Shown piece by piece: positions 49,389 to 61,231 of a stretch of DNA of 64,000 bases. The stretch spans positions 1,178,001 through 1,242,000 of the forward strand of contig BCHU01000004.1 of the NCBI GenBank assembly GCA_001599715.1. Direction: 5' to 3'. Source of the stretch: Phaeotremella fagi (taxonomy: Eukaryota; Basidiomycota; Tremellomycetes; Tremellales; Phaeotremellaceae). A model generated the notes under the pieces. The model ran no database searches. It saw only the letters and a program-made list of their open reading frames with translations, and was not told the origin of the DNA. Numbering within the stretch: the first letter of the stretch is position 1; every line of letters starts with the position of its first letter. The position numbers and the translations under genes were made by a program.

Positions 49389-51757
49389 CGGGATCTGTTA
49401 AGTTACTGAACACGATGAGAGGGAGTATCTAATCCTTCCCGTCATCTTTACATCTTTCAGCACTTAGACTTAATCCTTCTTAGGCGTGACAATTAACTAC
49501 CTCCCCTGAGACCCTTTTTCTGATCCCTGAATAATGGACCTTGAAGTTCTTTCAAGTCCGGATTTTCAATGATTTTCCGAGACACCCCTCAATGAAATAA
49601 TAGCATCTGCGACATCCGGTCCGACGCCACCACTCCAATCCAGCAAAACCACTCGGATTCAGATCCCCTTCGATTTTTGACGAATCATTCATTTGATATT
49701 CAAATTCCAGTGGGTACCGGGAAAGATCTACTAAGTTGAAATACACGATCATATCATAGATCATCTCATCTAGGTTTCTGTATCATCTACATCTTGAACA
49801 TGCACTCGTTTCTAACAAACATTCTTCCCGTGTTAACCGCGTTTCCCGCATTGACCTTAAGAGGCGTCTTTTCAGCAAAAATCCTGTTTTCCCGGTAGGT
49901 CCAAGGTCCAAGTGGCATTGATCGCCCCCAGCTGGTGTTATGATGTCTCTGAACAACCCCCCAAATAGAGTTTCGAGATCTGCGATGCAAAGGTCCTCTA
50001 AAACATTTGGGTGAAACATTTGGGTCAACATTTTCTCCGAATAGTGAATTCCAAAATGAGAGATGGCTGTTGCAGCCCCAGAAAAGATGGCAAAGTGGTA
50101 CATGTACTCTCTCAGTTAACTTGACTAGATTCTCGACCCAAGCGACTGGGAAGTGTCTCACATTTGCAAACTTCCCTTCAAGTCTTCGAGATTCGAGCGA
50201 ATAACAGTGTTGTTGTCATTGATCCAACCATTCATTGCTGAACATCTTACGAGATTCCAAATTTAGGGATATGTATAAGTACGTAGCAAGCCCATATTCG
50301 TCATCAAACACTTAGGGACTAGAAAAGGCGTTATGCCAAAAAAGTTAGTTCGTCATTAACGATCAAGTCAGTTACATTCTATCCTGGTGTAGATAAAAGT
50401 TTAGTCGATCATCGATCGATACTAGTAGACGTACCTTGAAAACTTTACTCCGAGAAAAATTCCCGTCTAGCAATGCATAAGTGGACGCATTGAAGTGACC
50501 TTTAACGTTGAATCAACTCACGGGAAGCGGGAAAATTGAAAGTTAAGGGTCTAAAAAAACAAGTGTGGCTCTCTGCCTCCTTGTGGCGTTCCGAATAATT
50601 ACTTGGTTCAAGGACCCAGGAATATGGGACTTGTCATGATTGGTTCATGATTCCTAGATCTTTCAATTGAGACAAATCACGTGTAGAGGACTCGATATTC
50701 GGGATTTATTGATGGATTGAGTTTCATCGTAACGGGATGACAATGACAGATAGGATGATTAATGATTCGTAAGATGGGATGGGTATTGATTCCAGTTGAT
50801 GGTAATCATGATGTAAGACATCACTTTTGACACAGCTCACGGGAATTGTGATTCCCGGTAGAGTTAGATGGGATTCCAGCGATTGTAATAACACAGCATA
50901 CGGGAACTAAAAGATGTAGATTTTCACAGTTGACGGGATGACTTTGAAATCCCGATTTGACAGTCTTCTCCAATACAAAATGAATATCCCATTTGATGAT
51001 GATGTAAGAGGTTCCCGGAGTAATCGATTCCAATTGAGTCCTGATCGTTTGATCGTTCGAGATGAGATTCCAACATCCCGTTAGGCGATTTCTTATTCCG
51101 TCGTAAGATTTGTTCGCAGTAACATCCATCCCGAGTCAAGCATTAGATCGTTAGATACTCCCATGAATCCCTCGATGACTTAAGAGGCTGGAAATGTCAT
51201 TCTTTTCTGGTAGCATGGTGCCCCGAGCGGTGCTAATGGGAAGATTGGAGGGTAAAGACGGGGAAAGTTTAGTGAATGAAATCTCTAAGAATAGAAATGG
51301 GAATCGTCATGAATGCCTACGGGGAATCGTTTCATGAAAACCTCATCATTTCCGTATCCAATTTCAGATCCCTGCCTCAACTGAAAGTTTTCGAACGGGA
51401 TATCGTTGCTAACCTAGTTATTCCGTATGATCATTAGATCTTTACCTCCATCCCATCTTAGCCCGAATTCCATTCAAATTACCTTCCCTCGATTCAAATT
51501 CGGGTTGGAAGCGTGTCACCAATTCACAAAGTCGGGGGTCGTGTGATGTACCAAACCAATTTAGATCTCTCTCCCTCCAATCCCTTCGAGCCTAATTGAC
51601 TCCCATTTCATCGTGAACGGGGAAATCGTCCCACGAAACCATTCACATTTGTTTTCCCATATAGATCCCTAAACCCCCTTCCCATCTTACACAAATTCGA
51701 TTCAAAGACTGGATTCCATATTGGAATATGATCTCATAATGGAGAGGTACCCCGGGA
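49389..51757. repeat. Dispersed CGGGA/TCCCG motif cluster
   Basis: I count about 20 CGGGA or TCCCG words. Examples start at 49389, 49437, 49718, 49826, 49844, 49890, 50461, 50521, 50528, 50700, 50733, 50842, 50855, 50901, 50934, 50950, 51013, 51076, 51129, 51396 and 51753. Chance for a 5-mer on both strands over 2.4 kb would be about five. Both orientations are mixed, sometimes paired as an inverted repeat (CGGGAATTGTGATTCCCG at 50842-50859). Confidence 0.65.
50833..50938 (+). repeat. Three copies of CACAGNNNACGGGA
   Basis: CACAGCTCACGGGA (50833), CACAGCATACGGGA (50892) and CACAGTTGACGGGA (50925) share eleven fixed bases around three variable ones, all in the same orientation. They lie within the CGGGA cluster. 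Confidence 0.7.
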
Positions 51758-51760
51758 ATC
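51310..51760 (+). repeat. Degenerate repeats with AGATCCCT and CATCTTA boxes
   Basis: Blocks near 51320-51375 (CGGGGAATCGTTTCATGAAA ... CAGATCCCT) and 51618-51670 (CGGGGAAATCGTCCCACGAAA ... TAGATCCCT) align with a few changes. CCATCTTAGCCCGAATTC (about 51458) resembles CCATCTTACACAAATTCG (about 51683). The pattern suggests old, decayed duplications of about 200-300 bases. Copy boundaries are approximate. Confidence 0.5.
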
Positions 51761-52083
51761 GACTCATGCCGCATCGACTTGGTTTATTCCAATCCCTCCT
51801 ATTCCTACGATTCAAATCTCCGTCCCTTTGAAACCATATTTCTCCCAGAGGGATTTTGGGAACTCCCATACACACCCGTCATTCTTCCCCTTCTGTGTAA
51901 GAGATCCCTTCGTTTCCCATTTTCACTCCCTCAGAGTGTTTATCTGTACCGCTCCGTTAGATTCAGGGGTACTCTGAGTTGAATGGGATGTTTCATGACA
52001 CTGGAATACCGTCCGTGGCCAATCTAATTCATACTATGCACAACAAACAGATATTTACAAATAAAGTTCAAATCAATAGGCCT

Positions 52084-54143
52084 TCAAACACTAGTCAAAG
52101 TCCTAGCTCGATGTTCCATCATCACGCTATTCCCTGATGAAAGTGCAGCGAACCCAGCTCTGATAGCAGGTAAACCTGCATGTTGTAACTATAAAACTGG
52201 ATCAGTTCCCTTTGTCCAACTCGAGATGTGGATCTTAAGATTTACCTGATCAGCCCCAACATTCCCAACACCACAAATCCTGTTTGAGGCGCTGAACACC
52301 CATTCTTCAGGTTCAGGGAACGGTCTGGCAGTGATAGCTGCTAATTCTTGTTTGATGATGTTTTCAACAAAGAAATCTAAGTTTAGATCGTTCTTTTTAT
52401 TGATGTTAGTTCTCTTGTGTTTTTCTTATTGAACGATGGAAGAGGGAACTCCTTACTTTATCATAACCGAAGGGATTTTCTACAATTGGATTCGTTAGTT
52501 ATAGCTTTGGGTTTCTCTGATTGTTATTGACTTACCGATTTCTACAAATTGACAATGAAGAATCAGGAGTGAGCTTATGGACCGTTTGAAGGATTGTGAG
52601 ACTGATTGAGAACATACCTTCACCAATTCTGCGGAACCATGTGTCAGTTAAATCTCAATGACAACTCGAGGAACAACTCACGCAGCGAATCCGATCACAA
52701 TGTAACTCGTGATAACGACACCTGGAATCGTCAACCAACCGAAACCAGCTTGATAAAGTTGAAACGGGAGTAAAAGACCTAATTCATTAATACCAATTCC
52801 CTTCGAGATCGAATCATAAAAAACCCACAATAGATATAAGCAACACTCCAGATATGCCAATCATAACTCCAAGGAATAGGTGTAGTCAAGATTCTCTCCA
52901 AATTACTCAAAGCTTCACTCAAAGATTGTAAACTAGCCAACAAAGAATTTATCGTTGGCACATCAACGTTTTTTCTTCGTTGCATAGCTGCAACCCAGGA
53001 AGACATGAACATCGTAACTTCCAAAGGAACGTTTTGACCAACACCACCACCAGCCCTTTCTTGTTTCATCTTGGCTTTCACAGCTTTTCGTCCGGCTACT
53101 TTGATCTTCCTTTTCGTGCTTTGGAAGTATTTTAGGGGGAAGGTTTCGGAGATACGGAATTTTGGTGGGGATCTGGCTGGTTGGAGGGTTGGTCTTTGCG
53201 TTGTGGTTCTGAGTAAACGGTTTGAAGTTGGTGTTTCTTGATTTTGGTTTTTATCGGTTATTGATTCGGTTGAGCGGTTGGATCTCGATGGAGTTCTTTT
53301 ATGTAGATGGTGGGTTGTGTCGTGAGTTGGGTCGTTGGCTTCGTGGGCGGTTGGAAGTCCTGAGGGAAGATCTAAACTTGGGATGAAGTTCACTAAGTCG
53401 AATAGATCTTCATAGAGACTAGAATGTGTGAATTAGCATTGTGTTCTTGAGGGAAGATTGTTATGCCTTACATTCCCTCTTCTCCTCTTAGATAATGTTT
53501 CACGGCCACAGCAAATGCCAGAGACATTTGGACCATCGTCTTCTTCTCCAAAAGGCCACGTGCAATATCTAGATTTTTTGCTTCAGGATCTTGAGGAACA
53601 GTTGAAGAGGCGGAGTCGGGACCTGTATACAGTGGTTAGCCCAAGACCTTGGTCTGAAATACAACGACGGCCTACAATGTATCCAAACGATTCTTGCCCA
53701 TGATCTAGAAGCCAAAATAATTTGTGACCACATCCTTCTGCCTTCCATATATCTGTCATACGCCGAGGAAGTTCTGGGTTTTAGTCATGAACTTCAAGTC
53801 AATGACATACCTATAACTAAGTGTCAAACCGAGCAAAACACCTATAATCGTGAGATCAGTGAAAGCGCCCCGACGAAGTGTAACCGTGAGACCCACCAAG
53901 AACAGTCAACATCGTAGTTGGAACTAACATCTCCGCGCTGGTCTTCATGTTCACCAATACGATCATAGCGGACCATCCTCCCATGAAGAGTAACGTTGGC
54001 CATATTCTCACGACCGCTGTTGCCAGAATAGCGTTGAAAAGTAGAGCGGCTGATTTATGAGGTCTATGAGATAACAGGTCCAGGTCTGGATGACTGACGA
54101 AATGTGAGTCTGTGGGAGTATATGACATGATGCTGTCAGTCAC
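52084..54143 (-). CDS. Bestrophin-family (RFP-TM / YneE-like) chloride channel protein
   Basis: Membrane anion channel family; the location in fungi is poorly known. The start MTDSIMSYTPTDSHF leads to the first helices (AALLFNAILATAVVRIWPTL, GGWSAMIVLVNM). The hallmark GLTLSYRTSSAYDRYMEGRR is spread over exon borders; then LAFAVAVKHYLRGEEG. A long basic/polar insert (about 53100-53390) precedes NLERILTTPIPWSYDWHIW, YCLLLPFQLYQAGFGWLTIP and GVVITSYIVIGF. A chain of tiny exons (52618-52628, 52536-52541, 52457-52479) rebuilds the invariant IGEEIENPFGYDK, followed by NDLNLDFFVENIIKQELAAI. Stop 52084-52086. About 11-12 exons. The reconstructed order matches the family throughout, supporting the tiny exons. 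Confidence 0.88.
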
Positions 54144-54422
54144 AAGTCAAAGTGAAGGTAAAGATCAGAAGAGATGGAGTCCGTTCTCCTACTTCTGTTT
54201 CCCTTTTACTTTTAGACTAACTTAACCGCTGTAACGCGTTTCAAAGGAACCTATGCAACGCAACAACGAGGGCGCACGGGCGATCATTGTTGGTGCCTTG
54301 AATTTGTTCGGGGTTCCACTCTTCCCACGTGGTGTGACAACTTCTTCGCTGATGCTCTCATTTCGCAAGCAGGTCAGTTACAATCATTTCCATTTTCATT
54401 TACATCCACATCTTCCCTCAAA

Positions 54423-57005
54423 ATGGTCAACATGAGTAGAGATTACTATCACAACCCAACTGAAAGCCATCACTTGAATCATCACTCCAACCTCCAAGCT
54501 CATATCCCAGCAACAGCTCCAGCAACTCCCTTCAAGCTCACCCCTCAAAGACGTTACTCCCTCAACGCCAAATACGACAGGATCATTGGTAAAACTACAA
54601 GCAAACCTCAAGTCAGTCCAGATGATCATCATTCAAAACCACCAAAGAAGATGAGATCAATGACTACTCAAGCAACGATTGAGAAGCTACATGAATCCAT
54701 CGGGATTCCAAAGATGGAAGCTTACAGCTCATTCAAACGTTCTCGTGGGACCCGTGATAAGATTGTCAAGAGTGAGAAGTTCTCTTCTATGGATCAAACG
54801 GATTTTCAAGTAAGTTTTGTATTAATCCTATGCGAGCATTTTCAACTTTGTCTTATGTGATGTGACCTCAGAGGGGGAAATCTTTACCAAGCTTTCTTCG
54901 AGATGATCCATCTCACGTTATTCCTTATCGACGATCAGCTGTTCAGGCAGAATCCGCCCTTTTCACACCACATCAAAGTGAAGACTATGATATTCGTTCA
55001 ATTCCGATTCCTTCTCCGGCTGCTCCTCAGTACTTTACTCAAAATCTCACTCCTCAGATCAATCCTCAAAATCACGAGCCTCATCCTTTTCAATATCAGC
55101 CGACTTATATCAACACGCCTAACTTTCAGTCTCAACCAGAGGTCCAAAACCATTATCGATCTACGTATATCAACACACCTCAATTCCAATCTCATCCAAG
55201 CATTCATGAGCAATATCAATCTACTTATGTCAACACACCTAACTTACCTCCTCCACATGTTCACTTACAATACCAACCATACCAACACATCCCAGCTTGG
55301 AAGGGTCCAATCAATCAACCTTATCATAACATGACACTACAGCCTGATGGAATACTGTCAAGCCTTCCTCAAGATGTAATCTCTTCGGCCGTTTCACAAG
55401 CTATCGTTCAACTCGCAACATCAGCGGCACAAAAGACTTTCCGTCCCCATTTTCAACGAAATGAACACTACGGGGATACATCAAACTCTGGTGGTTTATA
55501 TGCTCCACAGACATATATGACTATTCATAACGATATTCAAACTTCCATGAATCCAGATGTCCACATGCATTCATCTTCTCCCGGTGTTCATATCAAATCA
55601 GCGGGATCGACACATAGAGTTCGATTCAATCCCTCATCACCTGAAGCATTCTCGAAATCTTCAGCTTCAGCTTCACCTTCGATGACCAAGAAGCAAACCG
55701 ATTCATCAATCAATTCAACAACACCAGACCATCGAGAGTTGTTCAACCAGAAATCTGAATTCGTCACCTCCACACCCATCCGTCCCAAACCAAGAATGAA
55801 AACATCTTATGACGCCCAAGCTACCCCAACTAAATCTGCTTTAAAGAGAAAACCCTCTTCGTTCGGTGTTCCAAGCCGACTTCTCGAACCTCATTTGGAG
55901 ATCCTCGATGGCGTCCGTAAAGTTGGTGAAGCTAGTAGTAACAAGAAAAGGCGTTCATCAGTTTTGAGTCGATTCGAAGAAATGGTTGAAGGGAGTGGTG
56001 ATGATGAGGAACAGGAGGAAACGGAGTTGAGTAATGATGAATCGGATCTTCATCGTCAATGGGTAAGCGCTCTATGAATCATCTAATACCATAAGAGTAT
56101 GCTAATTTATTTAGCTCAAGAGAAACAAGTATCCCCTCAGCTCAAAGGCTTCTACAAGCTCACCCGCTCGAAAGGCGTTACAACCAATCTCTGACGTCGC
56201 TGATGTTGAGCCTGTTGGACGAGGACGAGCGGGCCCTTCAAATACATCTGTAATCAAGGATAGAGGGAAAGAAAAAGTTCAAAGCACATCAAGATTCCGA
56301 GCTTCGAACGACGAAGGCCGAAAAGATACGCTACCAATCAGTCGCCGACTACGATCTAGATCCGTCAATAAAGCAAAAGATACTGACATTCAAGAATCAA
56401 GTCCTTCACCTGTAACATCCCAAGAAGTTATCTCCTCAACACCCGAGAAAAAAAGAAAAAAGCTGATCCCGATGAGTCAAACTCCAAAACCTCTTCCATC
56501 CGCTCAATCCAAACAGTCCGTTCCACCCAATCCACCTCTCACTCCAAGAACATATCCCAAACGTTTCCCAAAACTCGTCCACCTTCAAGATGACGAACCG
56601 TCAGAAGAGTCAGAAATCGATCTCGAAGACATTGAAACATTCTCAACTGACTCTGAAACCGATAGAGAAATTCAAGAAACTGGTCAAGTCGATAGACAAG
56701 TTGATATCGATGAAATTCAAGATCTCCCTTGGTTCAATTCCCGTTCTCGTCATGTTCAATCAAGATCTGATGGGTTCAGTCGATTATCAACTGTTGAAGA
56801 GGAGGATGAAGACACTATCGAAGATGATTTGACTGTTGAGATTGATAAATCGTCTGATCCGGTCTTGTCATGGGATAATGATAAAGAGACACCTTCGGTT
56901 TCTGATCATATCACTGCAGGTAGTAGTCAAAGTAAAGAGAAGGGAAAAAACCAGACCGGAAAGAAGGAACAAGAAAAGCCTAAACTTGTCATCAGTGAAA
57001 TCTGA
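54423..57005 (+). CDS. Disordered Ser/Pro-rich protein with short Tyr-Asn-Thr-Pro repeats, unknown function
   Basis: Three exons: the first ends at the GTAAGT after MDQTDFQ, the second begins RGKSLPSFLRDDPSH, and the third follows the intron at about 56064-56115 (RQW to LKRNKYPL). The protein is roughly 810 residues, almost wholly disordered. Three near-copies of a roughly 19-residue unit lie in tandem: TYINTPNFQSQPEVQNHY, STYINTPQFQSHPSIHEQY and STYVNTPNLPPPHVH. Basic clusters (SNKKRRSS, PEKKRKK) could be nuclear localisation signals, and many S/T-P sites and acidic patches suggest a regulated nuclear or cell-cycle protein. This is inference; no domain is recognised. The start at 54423 has a second in-frame ATG three codons later. 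Confidence 0.7.
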
Positions 57006-57445
57006 AATGAGGATAATGAAGAGCTTCGTTTACCTTCACCGAATTTCTTTGGTGATGGCGGTAAATTAACTTTTAGAATTTGGAGAGATGGTTATTGAGT
57101 CCAGCTGAAATGGTTTGGATGAACAGTTAATTATGACAGGCTGCTAAGTACTTTGCCTGTAGTTGTTCCATACGTTTTACTTTATCAATAGTCAAACATT
57201 CTCGTTCATGTTCATCATTTATTGTTTCTGCACAGTACAATCATATACCCGTCATGTCAATAAGTTTACTTTATGCTAGCTAACTACTGTTCGACTGGGT
57301 CTGATAGTCACAGACTTCAGTATTTCCGCAATAACGATTTTACTGGAAGTGGATTATGCAAATTTGACATTGTTAGAATACAATATACAAATGATCAACT
57401 TCCTCCAAAAGTTCTACCATCGACAATCTCCAACTAAGATTCAAC
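57006..57445. other. Intergenic, convergent
   Basis: About 440 bases between the 3' ends of the disordered-protein gene and SET2. AT-rich, with no gene, repeat or RNA feature recognised. Confidence 0.4.
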
Positions 57446-60400
57446 TCAACTAGTTCTAGGAGTTCCAACCTCTGAAGAAGGCGTGTCAACCGGTGTAAAA
57501 CCAATTCCATTCCCATTCCCATTTTCATTCGCATTCAAAGAATTGTTTTTATCCAAAGAATCGAATTCCGCATCAACGTCCAGATCAAGATCCATCTCAT
57601 CTTTAACGATCCAAGGTGATCCTGAAGGTGAAGATAAGCCTATCACCGGTTCTTTGGTCGTCGTAACAGGAGAAGTCTGTACATCATCAAACATCTCTGA
57701 TAGAATGTTTTCAGATTTCGTTTCACCAGCCGTTGAATCATTATTTGAATTCGGTGTCGATTCAGATTGAGGATTCGTTTCATGACCGTTAACTGTGATT
57801 TTAGTTTCACCGTGACCATTTGAATGAACAATGTTGGTAGATTGAGATTGGGATTGGGAGACTTTGATTAATTTTCCCTTCTCTTTTAATCTTTTCAAGA
57901 GTTTGTGGGTGTAATCTTTAACGAAAGATTTCATTTTGAGTTTTTTCTCTTCTGATAGATTGGGATGTTTCGTTGTGGCATATGATGAACCCTTCTTTTC
58001 TTTCTCCACCAATATCATCGTACACTATTGATTTTAAGATCGTCAGAAGTAGAACAATAAAGGTATAAGAAACCACCCACCTCTTTAGCATACTTCTTGA
58101 AAGTATCATGTTCCATCTGATTCTTATATTTGTTCATAGTTTTAACAACGACATCACCGACCAACCTCGTCAAATTCTTTTCTTTCCTTCTCTCATCCTC
58201 CAAGGGATCTCTAGACGAATGAGAACGTTTCGTCCGCTTCTTGTCGTTTTCCTCCCAATCTTCTAATCCATGACTCCCACCTGATCTAGATGATTCAGCT
58301 GCAGCTGAGGGTGCAGGTGAATTGATGGGTTGATTGGCGATAGCTGCTTGAACAGATTGTTGCGCCATTGCGATGATAGCTTCAATCTTTGATCTTTCGT
58401 TTGAAGCTTGAGGCGTCGATGGTTTGACCGGGGTCGGAGGTTGGGGTGGTTTGGGTCTCGCGAATGATGGGACCGGTCTAGGTCTTACTGGGGCGATGGC
58501 GAAATCGAAAGAATTTGGATTCTCCCAGGAGTCTAGAGCTGCTGGACGTCTGTTCTGAGCGGGAGTCGTGAGATTAGCCTCTGCGATTGTCGATGTCGCT
58601 GCGTCATCATCCGCATCGAGCTAGATAAATGCAGTGAGTTATTGGATTGACGGCTGGCTTCCAAGAACTCACGTTGGCAATCTTAGAAACTCTTGGTATC
58701 CTATACGATAGTTCAAGTGTGGACCAGAAATCCAACAACTATTCCAGGTAAGCATCGTTTCCTATGTCAATGGTACAACGTACGCGTTGAGCGATAGCTT
58801 TAACACTTTCATCCTCACCCTCGGTAAGATCTTTGACAAGTCCTTCAACGTTGGAATCCTCTATCTTATTTCTTGACAAAGGTTTCCATCCATCCATACT
58901 TTCCAAAGCCTAACACTATGTCAGCTTAAGATCAACATAATTGCAGCTGACTCACGAGTAGAACTACCTCCTTCTCTTGACTCATTTCTGATAAGATCAT
59001 ACACATCAAACTGAAACCATGGGTTGCCATTAACTTTCTTTGAACTACAGGTTCATCCGTCATCTGGAAGGGAGTGTAAGTTTCATGAATATAACCAAAT
59101 TCTTTCACTTACTTTGATACGTTGCAGCAACTTGGCCATCATCTTTGCATTCTCAAACGATTGGCGAATGGCAGCAGCCACTTTGGTAACCTCATCTTCC
59201 TGTATAGACCTTAATATAGGCTACAACAAAAGTCAGCGGGGAACTCAGTGGAAAAATACTCAAACTCACAGTATAATCTTCGTCCAATTGTCTAGATCTC
59301 TTCTTCTTGGTTCCTCGCATTTCACCTTTCTCAACTTCGTCGGTGATACCCAGAGCTAAAGAATGTAAAGTCAATAAAAGTCTCCCCAAGAATAATATAA
59401 AGATGTCTCTGAAAGAAATAACAAGAACAAGAAACTTACCATCAAGAAACAAATCGTTCATTCCTCCAATATCCGTCTGGGTCTTGCCTCCAATGAATCC
59501 CACACAGTTTGCTTCACCACAATAACATATCTGTGCGTCGTGTCTACACACCAGCCATTTTTGATCAATAATGTCATCGTGAAACCAGGAAACTGACTCA
59601 CCCATAACGATCAACGTTGTAATTGAAAGTGATCTCCTCATTCTGTGCTATATCCCTTTTGGAGAATATGCCCATCCGTAATCTTCTTCCGACAACCCAT
59701 TTTTGAACTTCACAATTTGGATTACAAGAGTGATTGGCAAATCTACCAATACCTCCTTTCTTGGTTGCGTCGAGATACTGTTACAGTCTCAGTACTGGAA
59801 AACATTGATCACGAAGTCGATTCCACCCACCTCATCTTTCTGTAACATCATAAAATAGAAATGCTTGATACCTTGATCTGCATACAACTTCATTCTTTTT
59901 CGAAAAGTCTGTTCAGCAACCACTTCGCCTATATACTCGTATATCAGGCTTCCCCTGGATAAGTCAAGTGTGTGAGCTTCGAGCATCCAATGCATATGAT
60001 GAGAACCATGAAACTCACGAAGGGATGTTGTCAGCGGCTCTCAGTCCAAATCCTTTCATCTCAGTCTGAACGATATCGATAGAAGCATATTGTTTTTTGG
60101 AAAATCTGAAATACTCAGCACTTCGAATCGATATTGATCTGAGGGGGACAGAATACTAACCTCTGATTACGACAATGTTCCCTTGCTCTACATTCGTCTG
60201 CCAAACATTCTATGAAGATAGCTCGATTGATACAATCTGAATTAGGTCCACAAGGTTCATCATGTGGATGAGCTGGGTAATAGAAAAAATGAGTCAGCGT
60301 CAGTCTCTAGAAATATCGCGTGTTCCTTCCCAGATCCTCAAACAATATCCTGAGTACACTTGGGATATTCCCCCAACAAAAACGAGTGATATGAGAATCC

Positions 60401-60892
60401 TCACGACCACCCTCTCAATATGCTCGACGAATCCCCAGATATACAAGCAAAGGAACCGTGAATGAATGTGAAAAACCTACAACTATCATAAACACAATCA
60501 CAAACCATCATTTCATCTTGTTCCCTACTCATCCCCAAATATTTGTATTCATACAAACATCGATCCAGACTTTCGAAAGTCGACAGCGCATCCTCGGTAG
60601 CAACGGGTAAATCACCAATGAGAGAAGGAGGTAGGATAGGTGGAGTTCCATTTATTTTTTTCCTTCCTCGTCCACCTGTCCCTGTCGATGTCGAAGTGGA
60701 CGGTTTCGATATCTCATCTTCATCTTCGTATTCGTTGTCCAAATCCATTTTCATTGGTGTCGATGAAGAAGATTGAAGTTTTATGGTGATATCATCGTTC
60801 TTCTCATCTTCTGGAAACAGATCTGTAAGATTCGTCGTCGAATCCAAGGTGGACTCTTCCTTTAAATCTGGTTTCTGCTCTACTTCGTCCAT
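57446..60892 (-). CDS. SET2: Histone H3 lysine-36 methyltransferase Set2
   Basis: Methylates H3K36 during RNA polymerase II elongation. About 11 exons. Order: acidic Ser-rich N tail ([14 protein letters not shown]); AWS cysteine cluster (CDCVYDS, then [20 protein letters not shown] and REHCRNQRF); SET domain with [20 protein letters not shown], the catalytic core [19 protein letters not shown] and [14 protein letters not shown]; post-SET cysteines in [20 protein letters not shown]; a long helical middle; a Pro-rich region ([19 protein letters not shown]); and a C-terminal SRI-type helix bundle that binds the phosphorylated polymerase tail ([19 protein letters not shown], then [20 protein letters not shown]). 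After the SRI part a Ser/Asn-rich tail runs to the stop at 57446. Normal length for basidiomycete Set2; no key residue is missing. Confidence 0.95.
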
Positions 60893-61231
60893 TTCTATCG
60901 TCTATCAAAAGCCTAGATCTCAAAGTCAATCTCTTCTTCTCTTTCCACAGATGAGTTCGTTCACTCACCAAAATCACTTTTGGCTTTAATAACCTTATCA
61001 AGTTGTATATAACTCGATATACAAATGAAAGTAGAATAGTAAACAAACTGTAAAATCGAGTAATTTTCATTAATAATGCCAAACGCGAAAGTGGGTGGCG
61101 TTGCAATCATTTCCTTTCCAATTGGTGTAAATATTTCCATTGTATACAGAGATCGTCAAGTGTTTCCAATGCATACAAACTCCTATCGCATGATATAGAA
61201 CAAGATATACAACATAAGAGATTCATCGAAA
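60893..61231. other. Intergenic, SET2 upstream side
   Basis: About 340 bases between the SET2 start and the 3' end of the DIL-domain gene. No feature recognised. Confidence 0.4.

Larger units (their letters stand above)
47790..52083. other. 4.3 kb gene-free region between Zn2Cys6 factor and bestrophin gene
   Basis: By far the longest non-coding stretch in the window. It lies upstream of the transcription factor and downstream of the bestrophin gene. No open frame carries a recognisable domain, and the longest (about 120 codons near 49787-50161) has no splice signals of use. The left part (47790-48900) looks like an ordinary promoter or long 5' leader. The right part (49.4-51.8 kb) is marked by many CGGGA/TCCCG words and degenerate repeats, listed separately. 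A long non-coding transcript, a complex promoter or an eroded element are all possible. Confidence 0.6.

Noticed and set aside
49787..50161. Overlapping minus-strand frames of 106-124 codons in the long intergenic region
   Set aside because: No domain, no usable splice sites, two frames equally open; chance is more likely.
54903..55334. 143-codon Leu/Ile/Ser-rich plus-strand frame
   Set aside because: Out-of-frame shadow of exon 2 of the disordered protein with TYINTP repeats.
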